A stretch of 64,000 nt of DNA from positions 12,038,283 through 12,102,282 of the forward strand of contig NC_049983.1 in NCBI RefSeq assembly GCF_000003815.2. Reading direction: 5' to 3'. The translations under genes were made by a program, and so were the position numbers. Under the pieces are notes generated by a model. It was given only the letters and a program-made list of their open reading frames with translations. It made no database searches and had not been told where the DNA came from. Below, in pieces: positions 24,201-35,535 of this stretch. Every line of letters starts with the position of its first letter. Positions within the stretch are counted from its first letter, which is position 1. The DNA comes from Branchiostoma floridae (lineage: Eukaryota > Chordata > Leptocardii > Amphioxiformes > Branchiostomatidae).

Positions 24201-27200
24201 GTTCAGTCCAGAACTCCAACTACTGTAGTGCACCATCTCCTTGGGTGGAAAGATATACAATCCATACACAAAATGCATAAGCTCCTGGTAGTGTACAAGT
24301 CGCTTAACAACATGCTACCAGCCCACATGGGTGAACTTTTTATGACATGCCGCGAAAACGCAGCTAGAGCTACCAGACAATCTTCAACCCTGAAGTTGAT
24401 TGCGCCCCGTGTGAGCAGGGAGTGTGTGAGGAGGTCGTTAGCGGTGGCGGGTCCGGCAGTCTGGAACGTCATCCCAGAAGATGTACGGAATTCTCCCTCT
24501 TTGCGAGCCTTCCGACATGGATTAATTTCGAACTGCTAGCTGATATCGATATTATGAGTTTGAATTTGATATTATGATTGTATCTAGTGTAAATAACTGT
24601 ATTAATGTCTATTTTGTTTATCTATTTATTTTCTCCCGTGACACCTCCCCTCAACTGGTCCTTAACTGGTCCCCTAGGAAGAACGGCCTACATGTTGGCC
24701 GATAGGGCTTATCAGTATAAATAAAGGTGAACTGAACTGAACTGAACTGAACTAAGCTGTAACAGCAACATGTAACTGGAGAAAATGATGCGTTGATCAT
24801 TTGCCAAATTAGCATTGCTTGAGAAATTGCAGTAAACCGACCGGTATTATGCCAATGGATGTTAGTTCACCTCAATTTTCTGTGGACCATAAGGGTTACT
24901 TCTACCACGGACCACATACAGGGGCAATGTTCTGCCATTTTTAAGTTGACGCAAAAGGAGGGATATGGTTTTGTGCTCATTGCTTGAGTCACATTGTGAC
25001 AGAGTCACCGGTAAGGACATAAGCGGCCTATACATATAAATTTCCTAAAATAGAAAACAAGCAGGTAACTCAGTAGAGGGGGGTGCTGAGTAAGGAGGTC
25101 TGTAGACAAGCGTTAGACTGGAACGTCGCATAGGTTAGGTACAGAATAAAAGGTTCTCTTTAAGTTGTGGCTGATGTTCTATGAGACTGTAAGCTCTATC
25201 CTGATGACACACATGCAGAATGCTCTTCTGTCTCTGTGATTTCTCTTGTAATAAATCTGTTTAACCCTTTATTTCTGTCTTCACTCTTGTGTGCCAACTC
25301 AATATAACCACAGGACTTCAGACACTAGTAAGAACTTCTTTCTTGTTGGCATTTGTAATTTGACATAGAGAGTATCATTTGCAACTTGTTATCTTTACTA
25401 ATATAACATTAATCTGCTTTTATTTGTGATTCTTACTTTAACTCATTTGAACATCTTCAGAAGATGTTCACGTGAGACTGTGTCCCATCAGAAGTGTGTT
25501 TCTTTACCAGATATCATATGACAGCAGTGATGTATGCAGCAAGAGAGGGGAAGGCAGGGGTGGTGCAGAGGCTCATGGGACAGGGGGCAGAGGTCAACAA
25601 GCAGGACTCCAGAGGATGGACGGTAACTGGACATTCATTATTTGCATTCTTTGGAACAGTCTCTGCAGATGTGTGCCTTTTCATTTCATAAATGATTTAG
25701 ATCTAGCACTCTAGTAGTAGACAAACCTGCCTGCATTCACATACAGACTTGTGGTTCTTTTAAGTACTTAATAAGTACTGATAAGAGTTTTTACTATGTA
25801 TGTAGGAGGCAAAGATGTCACATTAGTTGTATCCGAAAGAAATAGAAGTGAAACACTTTCTTTTCTTTGTAGGCACTGTGCTGGGCCTCTAGCAAGGGCC
25901 ATAAGGCTGCAGTTCAGACACTGTTGGCAGGGGGAGCTGATCCAGAGAAAGCCACCATTGATGGGGCGAGACCAGTTGACCTGGCATCTGCCAGGGGGTT
26001 TCAAGAGGTTAGAAGTTTAGGACATGTCTGAAATCATTGTTGTGAAATGTTCTGAGTGAAAGTTTTGTTTCTCTACAATCCCGCAATAAACATTTATCCT
26101 TCCTGTACCTGTTTCTCCAGATCGTCAACCTTTTAGTAGGTGACAGCAGACCATCTGATCCTACAGGCTCTGGGCCTGTGGAGACAAGGCCTGTAGGGGC
26201 CAGGCTTGTAATGACTGGGCCTGTAGTGACTGGGCCTGAAGCAGCAGGGCCTGTTAATGGTGGGCCTGTCTCCTCTCGGCCTGTGATGGCCTGGCCCTCG
26301 CCTGCTAGAGACACCAGTTCCATGGTGAATGGGGTTGGAAATGGGTAAGACTTTCTCTAAAAAGGATACTTCTTGAAACATCAAAAGTCTCAAGAAGGAT
26401 AGCATTGTTGTCAGATTTTGGCTATTGTCCAGCCAAGAGTTGCTCAAGTTATTTATCAGCCTACTTTTCAATATTCTTTTTGCCTCAGTTGTCACATCAG
26501 TAAGTTTTCAAAGTCAGCTTACAATCATGTGATTCCCCACAGGCCATCAGGTCCAGCCCTAATGCTGCAGCAGACTGATGAGAAGCTGTGCAGCCTGGTA
26601 CAACAGGCAGGGGACAGCACACGGTACGTACAGCTCAGGGTATAGCATAGCATACAGCACAGTTTCAATTGTGTTTGCCCTTGGTTTTGAATCATTGATC
26701 AGCTATTCATGTTTTAGATTTCAGTTTATGTTCTCTTGTGATCTTCTGAGCAATATTTCAAGTAGTCATTAGACATATTTTAAACAGGAGTTTGGGATAA
26801 ACACAACTCTGTCTAGTTCAGAAGGGCCACATGACTTTACTTTGGCTGAGTCTTTGTGTCATTGTATACCTGCTTAGGGTTCATCTATGTGGGTACATGA
26901 GCATATTTTATTAGAAGTCTGACAACAAAGGTACGCCTTTGTGGCCTGTGAAATTAATGTATGCTACTCGGTATGTTTCAGGTCCTACACTCGGTATGGG
27001 GACCTGGAGATGTTCCTGTATGGGCTGCAGCTGGGACATCTGGTGCCTGTCTTTCAGGTATACAAGGCTTTTTAAACACAATTATCGATGACAAGGGAAT
27101 TCCGAGATGAGATCTACCATGTTGAATAAGGGACAGCATCTTGAAAGCTCCCCAAGTAGCAATTTTGTTGTGTGAAATTGTATTCTGTCAAAAGAACACC

Positions 27201-29051
27201 ATTTCCTTGCAGTCTGTTTTTGATTGTAAGAGGAACATTTGACGAGACCTATAAGTAAGCTGCACATAGGAAATATGAAGTCAAGTCAACAGCAATGATC
27301 AAATTTGATTGAAGTTGAGAGTTATGCAACATGAAATAAGTATTGTATTTTGTCATACAGGAACATGCTGTAACATTTGCAGACCTTTTGAAGATCAAGG
27401 CCGAAGAACTAGACAAGGTATGGTTTGATGTATACAAGTGCTTTATTACAAGGTTTGTTTCAAAAGAATCATTGAAACAGTTATGGTTATTGGGTGGGCC
27501 GACTTCTCTCTTTGCAGCAAGTGGATTAATTGCAAAGAGCTTACCATCTGCAGGACTAAATTGTAAGGGTCTGTAATGGCAGTCTGTATACAGTGCCTAG
27601 TGACCACAATGTGACAGTTATTGCCATAGGACTGTAGGTTTTGAACCACTTATGCCAGAAAGAGGCCCCAAAGTGTCAGGAAACATGTTACAATGAATGA
27701 ACCAACACATCTCCCCATGTTGTTTTTGTTTAGATGGGCATCCGGCAGGTTGGAGTACAGAAGACACTGCTCGCTGCCGTACGGGATGTTCACAAGAGGG
27801 ACTGGGAGAAGAGCAGCCTACCACGCCCACAGGGCAAGGCAGGCATCAGGTCAGGAGGAGTATAACTGTAATTCTATATCGTAAAATCTTGGATGTAAAA
27901 CTAAGTACCTCACAAACATCACAAGTACATTTTTTGCAATGTGGTTTGAACTCGTGGAGAACGTTTTTTGAGAGTCCACTATAACTGAAAGTAAGCTTAT
28001 GTATTTGTTAATATTCTAAACATGTTCCTCTGCCTCAGATGTGACGAGGCAGTTGCAATGCTGTCCAACATCACCCGGCATGTGAGCTACATCGCCAGCA
28101 CTGTGGCGTACATCCATGAGGAGCTGGACGACAAACCACACCTGATGGACCCACGGGAGGTGGGCTTGTCTCAATTTTTACATATTTTTCATAGGTAAAC
28201 TCTGCTGCTGTTCTGAATTGTGCTGCACAGTCCAGCTCTCATTTTATTGAATATTAAAGTTAGGAATTGATGCTGAAGCTGATCGTTGTCAATACCACAT
28301 CTTGTACACTTATATTATGATAAGAAACAAAATTGTTCCATACAAAGAAAATTGTGAGTTGAAGGGTCAGTCAATACCACATTTTGTACGTTTGTATTAT
28401 GATAAGGAATAGAACTGTTGTATACAAAGAGAGTTGTGAGTTGAAGGGTCAGTCCTGTCTGTTTCCAGAATGAGAACTCTGTGCAGTGCTTGAGTGAGCA
28501 GACCTCGGATGTGCTGGAGACTGTGCGGGGCTTACATGAGGAGCTGAGGAGCCTGAAAACTAGGCTAATACAGGTAATCTGCAGGCAGATTTACCAGTGG
28601 CATAGGATAGTATCAAAGCTAGCCAAGGAGTATAGCTGGCCAAAGGAAATCAGCAAGCCACTGGGAATTTGCCTCGTCGGCTACCAGACAGGCTTGGGCC
28701 GGCTATACTCTTTGGCCAGCTGTGATACTATCTTAGATATGATTAGATAAAGGTAACTATTCACAACTGTATGTCAACATTTTCTGAACTCCTTCTGATC
28801 TTTCTGAATTACTTGGGAAATAATATTTTAGACAGGTAGGAAGCTGATTATTCTGAAGAAAATGATAAAGACATAGAGATTGAACTAATGTTTTAAATGA
28901 TTTTCAGATGACGAACTCCAGTGACGTGGTGCCTGCAGACTTGGTGTTGGACCCGTACACAGATCAGCAGGGGTCAGGCACAGTAGGACTGGTGCTGACC
29001 CTGGCTGCTGCTGGGGCCCTGGTGGGACTGTACTGCAGGAAGTTCTGGTAG
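21215..29051 (+). CDS. ASZ1: ASZ1/GASZ: ankyrin-repeat, SAM and tail-anchored germline protein
   Basis: In vertebrates GASZ sits on the outer mitochondrial membrane of germ cells and scaffolds nuage and piRNA biogenesis. Fourteen exons join in phase: 21215-21307, 22213-22462, 22629-22751, 23065-23176, 25511-25622, 25873-26007, 26121-26344, 26543-26623, 26982-27057, 27361-27417, 27734-27849, 28039-28159, 28469-28573, 28908-29051 (582 residues). The order is an acidic N-terminus (DSDSDDD), ankyrin repeats at about 95-284 (TPLMYAV, AVMYAAREG, ALCWASSKGH), a TGP-rich repeat linker at about 290-330, a SAM domain from about 377 (YTRYGDLEMFLYGLQL), a helical/coiled-coil stretch around 470-535, and a hydrophobic tail at about 559-577 followed by YCRKFW. 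It is longer than mammalian GASZ (about 475), mainly from the N-terminal and linker regions. The exon 2 donor (GTCAGA at 22463) was chosen for phase and for the ankyrin sequence it restores. Confidence 0.92.
23262..24857. mobile_element. Inverted-repeat DNA element in ASZ1 intron 4, interrupted by a LINE fragment
   Basis: The left end reads CATTGGCATAATACCGGTC (23262-23280) and the right end is its exact inverse (24839-24857). Next to the left end a second AATACCGGTCGA motif occurs in direct orientation. The interior has no transposase frame. A 5'-truncated LINE remnant lies inside it, so this looks like a nested insertion. I could not find a convincing target duplication outside the termini, so the superfamily is undetermined. 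Confidence 0.5.
23955..24757 (+). mobile_element. 5'-truncated LINE 3' end with (TGAAC)n tail
   Basis: An open stretch of about 194 codons (23955-24539) matches the post-reverse-transcriptase C-terminal region of a non-LTR ORF2: YETIFLPHITYCSSVWDG, LQRMQNRVGKLILGVQ, and VAGPAVWNVIPEDVRNSPSL. No catalytic RT blocks precede it. A short 3' untranslated part follows and ends in four to five TGAAC repeats (about 24728-24752), a tail typical of CR1/L2-like elements. It differs in sequence and tail from the LINE in ST7, so it is a separate family or subfamily. Confidence 0.75.
26160..26290 (+). repeat. In-frame 15-bp minisatellite in ASZ1 exon 7
   Basis: About eight imperfect copies of a 15-bp unit (consensus near GGGCCTGTAGTGACT) lie inside the coding exon. 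Because 15 is divisible by three, they encode a degenerate five-residue repeat (TGPVV-like, with variants such as AAGPV and SSRPV). The array lies between the ankyrin and SAM domains, where vertebrate GASZ has a shorter linker. Copy number could vary between alleles without breaking the frame. Confidence 0.75.
28286..28455 (+). repeat. Tandem duplication of about 82 bp in ASZ1 intron 12
   Basis: Two adjacent copies start GTCAATACCACATYTTGTACRYTTRTATTATGATAAG (in pieces) and end TTGTGAGTTGAAGGGTCAGTC. The second copy abuts the polypyrimidine tract of exon 13, so the duplicated end lies about 15 bp from the acceptor at 28468. Confidence 0.7.
28596..28740. mobile_element. Small foldback element (MITE) in ASZ1 intron 13
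   Basis: An inverted repeat pairs GATAGTATCAAAGCTAGCC plus AAGGAGTATAGCTGGCC on the left with the complementary sequence ending GATACTATC on the right, with a loop of about 60 bp. It begins about 25 bp after the exon 13 donor. The core CTGGCCAAGGAGTATAG/CCGGC is shared with the element at 31150-31346, so both belong to one family. There is no coding capacity of its own. Confidence 0.65.
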
Positions 29052-29600
29052 AAACATCAGAAACACAACATCAAGGACTTTTGGAGTCTGTTTTACATTT
29101 TGTTATCACCTTATGTTATTTTTTGGTATTAGCATATAGAAGTTTATTTTTCAGACACAGTTTGAATATATTTATGTTTGATCATCATCGGTCGATGTGC
29201 TTACACATGGCGGGGTTATACCGCCCCTTACTTACATCAAGTTTGATACAGATGTTCATTGTGCCAATCATGTACTAGCACTATGATATGTTGTGATATC
29301 AAACTATCACTTCTCAACTTCAGTCGAGTTGTATACATGACATAACTGTTGTCATACTTGTGGATATCGATAAGTTAAACATGTATTTCACATTTGATAC
29401 TACCGCTGCTCAATTGAGTAAAAATGTGCCACAGAATATGAGAAATCTTCCATATACTGCAAATGATCAACTTTTTCAGATTTGATGTATAATCAGTGAA
29501 GTTGCATTTATTTTGGAGAATTTGTAATGTTTTGTTTCAAGACAGTAACTTCAATAAATAAAATAAGGATTTGTACCACATATGATTTTGTACTTCAGTA
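29052..29600 (+). other. ASZ1 3' untranslated region and polyadenylation signal
   Basis: After the TAG stop at 29049-29051 the sequence is AT-rich and non-coding. The first clear poly(A) signals are the overlapping AATAAA/AATAAAATAA run starting at 29553, which would give a 3' UTR of about 520 nt. Confidence 0.5.
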
Positions 29601-29754
29601 CATAGTTATACGCACACATGTAGATGCAAACATTTGGAACCATAAATTCAACACTTAATGGCACATACCACTAAACCATAAAGCAGGTACCATCAATATT
29701 TGTTCTGTATATATATGATGGCATAACGCACCAGATTTGTACAAAAGTGAACAA

Positions 29755-29986
29755 TATCCGGACAAATATATTTGATCCACGCACAATGAGAAGGGCCCTT
29801 GCTCTTTTTGATAAGCATGTTGGGTTCTTTTAAGTGCATAAGGTGTGGCTGTCCTCAAACATTTAATGTCCTATTCCTAACCGAAGCTAGGGTGGAGAGT
29901 CAGGTAAAGTGTCTTTCCCAAGGCACAACACTGTTGGCATGTTAGGGGATTCTTGTCCAACATCTCACCTGAGCCAAAGACCCTCA

Positions 29987-30044
<58 letters not shown>

Positions 30045-30360
30045 ACGAGTTTGCTCAGTGCAAGGCTATTGACCACTTCTAGGCACCGAACTATGCTCAC
30101 TGTAGCAGCAGCATCTCTTCTCCCTAAGTCAGAAACATCAAGCTCGACTAACTGACCCAACAGGCAAAGCAGGGGTTACAGGCTGCTTGGGAAATTCCTA
30201 CCCCATTTGGCCGGAATGGTTTGATCCACTCACACCAGGAAGGACCCTACTCTTTTCAACAAGGATGGCGGGCTCTTTTACGTGCCTGGGGTATGGCTGT
30301 CCCCGAACACGAGACCTCCATTTAACGTCCTATCCGAGGGACAGCCCTAGCTGAAGCTTG
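29755..30360 (+). repeat. Two direct copies of a dispersed repeat around a (TG)n run
   Basis: Segments near 29760-29890 and 30215-30350 share the order GATCCACNCACA, GGCNC..CTCTTTT, GGGNTCTTTTAAGTGC/ACGTGC, GTGGCTGTCC and ATTTAANGTCCTAT, so they are diverged copies of the same dispersed element. The intervening part includes TCTTTCCCAAGGCACAAC, also repeat-like. There is no open frame. Confidence 0.55.
29992..30041 (+). repeat. (TG)n microsatellite
   Basis: An uninterrupted run of about 24 TG dinucleotides lies between ASZ1 and the P450 gene. It is likely to be length-polymorphic. Confidence 0.95.
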
Positions 30361-31149
30361 GCTGTAATTACGCCAACATGGCGCCATTATGAGAACTGTT
30401 TGGTCCATCCAAGGTCCTTGGTCCAGAGTCCTTGGTCCATCGTGATCAGTGTTTACCCTTATTTATCTCTTTTACTTATCAACTGATCCACCTGTTGCAA
30501 GAAAAATATTTAAACCCGTAATGTTTAACCTACTGATCACTATGTTTCTTATTGGGAAACATTGTATATGGACCATTATCTATTATATTGCACTGCCCAA
30601 AAAGCAACAAAGTAATTGGATTGTAAACATACTTTGAGGGAAAGGAATCGTTGATGGTAAAGCTGGGTCAGTGGACGATTTGACCTAGTGGACGTTGACC
30701 TTTGTTCGAAAGATATCTGCATACGACTTACGTAAAGGAGGCCAGATCTGAGGGAGGAGCTGAGTGAAAAACCGTGAGTTTTACACAATCCTGCGATGTT
30801 CGTACCAATAATCGCTTATATATCGATATCGGGTTGGGGAAAGTATGAGGGTCAACTTCCTGCCGTTATGTATATAGTGGTGTCGTCAACAAGCTCCTTG
30901 GTTTAACCTGGCTGTTTGGAGGGACATGAAGATCACTGGCGCCGTACTGATCAGCTGAATATTAATAAGCATATACGGGTATGTAGCAGACCTACAAAGG
31001 AAAACTATCACTGTAAAGTCACTTTACTACTAAGGACCCGACGCCAGTCATTGACGACTGACATCCACTGTGTAGGGCCAACCTTTCGGTGAGCCCAGAA
31101 ATATAATCTCCAGGAAGATTAACCGGTGCCACGAGATACGGTAACAAAT

Positions 31150-31346
31150 CTGGCCAAGGAGTATTGCCTTGCCTGGGTACCATCCGTATTCTACCGGGGC
31201 TCCTTACACTCGCTACCCTAAAAAATACTAGGGTAGCGAGTGTAAGAAGCCCCGGTAGAATACGGATGGTACCCAGGCTAGTATTGCCGGCCAAAGGGAG
31301 TAAAACCCGACTGACTCCGTCATGGCCGGCTATACTCCTTGGCCAG
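31150..31346. mobile_element. Foldback element with a nested 50-bp hairpin
   Basis: The outer inverted repeats are CTGGCCAAGGAGTAT (31150-31164) and its complement (31332-31346). Inside, 31171-31219 and 31230-31278 form an almost perfect hairpin (one mismatch seen) with a loop of about 10 bases. The outer repeats match the MITE in ASZ1 intron 13. The inner hairpin looks like a second element or a duplication-inversion inside the first. Mirror-image frames across it are an artefact of the palindrome. Confidence 0.65.
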
Positions 31347-31647
31347 CTTTGTTTTGATGTTCGCGTTCACTTAGCTTGTTATGCCAAGAGGAGGCTTGTC
31401 AAACATGTCTCTAGTTTCATTACCCCTTCCAACCTACAAAATATAAGGATCCATCCACAACTTTCGAGTTTGGCTGTAAAAAAAACACAGACTCCCAAAA
31501 ATAACCGCCTGGCACAGGTATCTAAGAGGCCACGTCTAGCGAAATAATAGACGTTAAACGAGGACAACAACAACAACAACGTTATTGTTTTTAACCTGCA
31601 TTTCAGACATCATATTGAGAGCTGTGGGAGAACGTACAGACAGAACA

Positions 31648-34600
31648 ATGATGTCTTCTGCTCTCCAAGTGTTGGACCTGGTGGACGCCCGTGTCATCTT
31701 GGTGCTGCCGTTACTCCTGCTCTTCACCTACATGTACTCCAGACGTCCCAGGAACCTCCCACCCGGACCGTGGGGCTGGCCTGTCATTGGAAGCCTACCA
31801 AGTCTCGCCTGGGTACATATCAGGCGTAGCTCATAATTTGAATCTTTCCCTTACGAACTTAGTAGATTACATGGATTACATCGCCTGGAAACCCCCAAAC
31901 TGGTGCGAGCTTGCAAATAAAAAAGTACGACAAAAAGTTGCCTTCATTATAAGATCTATGCAGTCCGGGAAGGTAGAACAAACGACTGAATACACATGGT
32001 ACAAATGTATAACGAACAAACGATTCTTTATTTTGACTCTTGCACATCTTTGGGACTGACTTTTGCATTATACGACATTAGTAGCACTTTTCCAATATTT
32101 TTTCTTAAATTTACGGCATATATATGCTTATTTCCTGCTTTGTGCAATTTACATTATGGTTGAAAAATAGTTTTTTAGAAACAGCCAAAAATTGATGCCC
32201 GTGCGGATGTCATCCATATCAAATCAACATTGCCTTACTTTGCCAAATACGTACTGCGAACCATTGATCCTAGAAAAGTTTAGTCACAAATTAAAGCCAT
32301 TGCCTGAGCTAGAACTGACCTGCCTGTTTTTTCCTGATTCTCGCCCTTCTGTAGAGCAAGAATCTCCACCTGGACTTCATGGACTGGCAGAGGAAATATG
32401 GGCCCGTCACCTATTTTCGCATGGGAATGCTGGTGAGTATCAGGAGATTTTCTTCAGACCATATTGAGGCCTTGGGGGCAGAAATTACTCCGTAACATTT
32501 TTTGTTCCTCTGTGTTGTTAAAAACTGTTCCCCATCTAGATCTACCGTGGAAATAAAATGAAATTGCTAATACATGTAGATTTAGAGTTTCGTCTAACTG
32601 GAAGAGATACTTGTTGAATATTGATTTGCGTCGTCAAACTTGCACTCTATCCAGAACGATTTACCCAGTTCCTTGAGACCTGACATGACGTAATTCTGAT
32701 GGCCCATCGCTTGAGTCGTGTGCCAAAACCACCAAAGAAAGCAGCAGATTCGGTCCGAAATTCGGCAAACATCAATTCCTAATTCTGCAATGGTGTTTTT
32801 CCATCTTACTGGCTCCGTGGTTATGTTGCCGGTGTATAATATCTATCATTCATTATATCATACTACACTCTGCTTGGCCCCAGGATGCTGTGGTGCTCGG
32901 CGGTTATGACACCATCCGACAAGCCCTGGTGAAGCAGTCCGAGGTGTTCTCTGGCAGACCCACTCACCTAGCGGTCGTCAATAAGATTTCCAACAACAAA
33001 GGTACGTCTTTCCATTCTAAAGCCTGGGAGATATGCAATAGACTTATGCACTGGAGTCCCCATTAATTGGCGTGTGGTCAAGATGTCTTGGTACTCACTG
33101 GCCATGGCTAATAGAAGTATGTGTCATGACCTAAACTGTTCAAGTTATGTTGACAGCTTGTCCAGCTAGCATACTGTGCTCTAGGATATGGATACGAAAG
33201 GCTATATGTAATTTCATATATCGTATAATTATGGACTTGTTAAGTCATCTAAATATCCTGGTTAACATTTTGAAGCACCAAAAGCCCTCATCGCCATTAT
33301 ATGGAACAGATTAATAATGCCTCAAGTTTATCTAAATGTTTGAGTGTACAGATACAGTAATACCATACATGTAACTTTCATTAGCCTGACTCCACGTGTT
33401 TCCGATGCCAGGTATCGTTTTGCTGCCTTCTGGGCCGCTCTGGAAGGAGCAGCGAAAGTTTGCCCTGACCACTCTTAGGAGTTTCGGCTTCGGGAAGCGA
33501 AGTTTGGAAGTGCAGATATCAGAGGAGTCTGCTGAATTGTGCGAGCAGATCCGTAACCTGGGCGGCGAACCGTTCAACATCACCAGGCTGCTGCAGAAGG
33601 CAGCCACCAACATCATCAGCTCACTGGTCTTCGCGCGTCGCTTCGAGTATGACGATCCGCGCTTCCTACAGCTCATGCGGGACTTTGACGCCATTGTTGA
33701 AACCAACTTCCTAGCCATGCCTGAGAACATCCTCCCTTTCCTGGGCTGTGTCCTGGACAGTGGGAAAAAGGTAAGGAAGATGTGATTTTCAAGGTTTATA
33801 AAAATCATTATCAAGTCATAAAAAATGCAAGATTTGGGATCATGTGGTATAGTCATTACTTTGATCACAGGTGCTACCCACCACACACCAATATGTTTGA
33901 TACGAGAAAGGGGACTTGAATCGTGTCTTATATCAGTAGGAAAAGACAAAACGTTAACTTTACGATCTCTGTTTTCCCAGGTGATTGAGATATTTCAGGG
34001 CCCTGAAAACTTTGTCCGAGCTGAGATCAATGAGCATCAGCTGACATTTGATCCGAACGACGTCCGCGACTTCATCGACTCGTACCTGTTGGAGATGCAG
34101 GCCCAAGACCAGAGTGACACTACCTTCACCGAAGATCAGTTACTTCACACAGTGCTTGACTTATTTGTAGGGGGCACCGAAACTACGACTACCACCCTGC
34201 GATGGGCAAGCTTGTTGATGATTGTACACCCGGATATTCAGCGAAAGGTACAGAAAAGCATAAGTGCACATCAATGATAGTTCATACATCTTGTTTAATA
34301 TTGATCATAACGGCGCTATTGTACTGGAAATATCGAAACGCCGTGGTCGTTTCTAGACAGCACAGCATTCTAGCTTTGTTGTTCTTAAGCACTGAGCGCG
34401 ACTGCCCTGCATAAAGAAAACTATTAACATGAATGAATAAAAGACCGTCTACTATTCACAAGGCGCTATCTTCTGTACAGGCAATTTTGTCACTATTTGC
34501 CACGGCAATTGTTGAACGGATGTTTGTGCGGCTCTCTCTTCCTATTCATTTGTCTTGCCCCAACCATAGGATCTAGTACAGTTGTGTTGACCCTGGCTTC

Positions 34601-35535
34601 TTGTTACTAACCGACAGGTCCATGAGGAGATTGACGGTGTGCTGGGACAGGGCCAGACCCCGTCCATGTCCCACCGTGACCAGCTGCCCTACACACAGGC
34701 CGTCCTGACGGAGGTCTCCAGGTTTGCAACTATCGCTCCCCTGAGCGTGGCTCACACCACATCCGAGGACACCGTTCTGAACGGGTAGGATGTCACAATA
34801 AGTTCAGGAGAATATACTGAGGTAGAAGAACATGTCGTCAAGCTAATTGTACCGATAATTTTGCTTTGTGTCTAATTAAATTTAACTCTGTAATAGCATA
34901 GTACTTCCTGATAAAGCAATTAGTTGATTGCCATTGTTGCAGTGTATTTTAGGGTGTACTGAGCTTTCAGACCGTGAACCACCTGTCTTGTTGTCCCAGG
35001 TACCACATTCCGAAGCAGACTATCGTCATCCCCAGTATCTGGTCAGTCCATCACGACGAGAAGCTGTTTCCCCAACACGACAAGTTCGACCCCACCCGTT
35101 TCTTGGATGAGAAGGGGCAGTACAAGAAGGATGAGCATGTCATACCGTTTTCTGCAGGTTAGTTCAATCAATCACACGTTATACATATGAGCATGAAAGC
35201 ATATTTGTTTTCAGTCGACCCTATCCTTCATTATTTGTATATTAGTCCGTTCGAATTTCGAATCAATGCTAATTTTGTCGTGTTGACGTCGACAATTACA
35301 CGAGGCTGTTCGAGGGATGTTTATCATTCGTCATGATGCTTCTTTCCCTCCAGGACCGCGTGTCTGTTTAGGTGAACAGTTGGCAAGGATGGAACTCTTC
35401 CTGTTCTTCACGGCACTCATGCAGCACTTTACTTTCAAGACACCAGAAGGCGCTCCTGCACCATCTATGAAAGGACGTATGGCAACCACACACTTCCCCG
35501 AGCCTTTTGACATGATTGCTTTGGTCCGTGAATAA
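31648..35535 (+). CDS. Cytochrome P450, CYP2-like, complete
   Basis: A microsomal haem-thiolate monooxygenase; the substrate cannot be predicted. Eight exons join in phase: 31648-31812, 32355-32432, 32884-33001, 33412-33770, 33981-34247, 34618-34784, 35000-35157, 35354-35535, giving 497 residues, normal for the CYP2 family. Visible features are an N-terminal membrane anchor (about 15-35), the proline hinge [13 protein letters not shown], the C-helix WKEQR (131-135), the I-helix oxygen-binding motif GGTET (304-308), the K-helix ExxR (E361-R364), FDPTRF (414-419), and the haem loop [11 protein letters not shown] with the ligand Cys at 442. Two adjacent ATGs (31648 and 31651) could start it; the choice changes one residue. 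No defect is seen. It is transcribed toward SARS1. Clan 2 assignment is firm; the subfamily is not. Confidence 0.92.

Noticed and set aside
31019..31547. Frames on both strands sharing LGTIRILPGLLTLATL
   Set aside because: Mirror images caused by the 50-bp hairpin.
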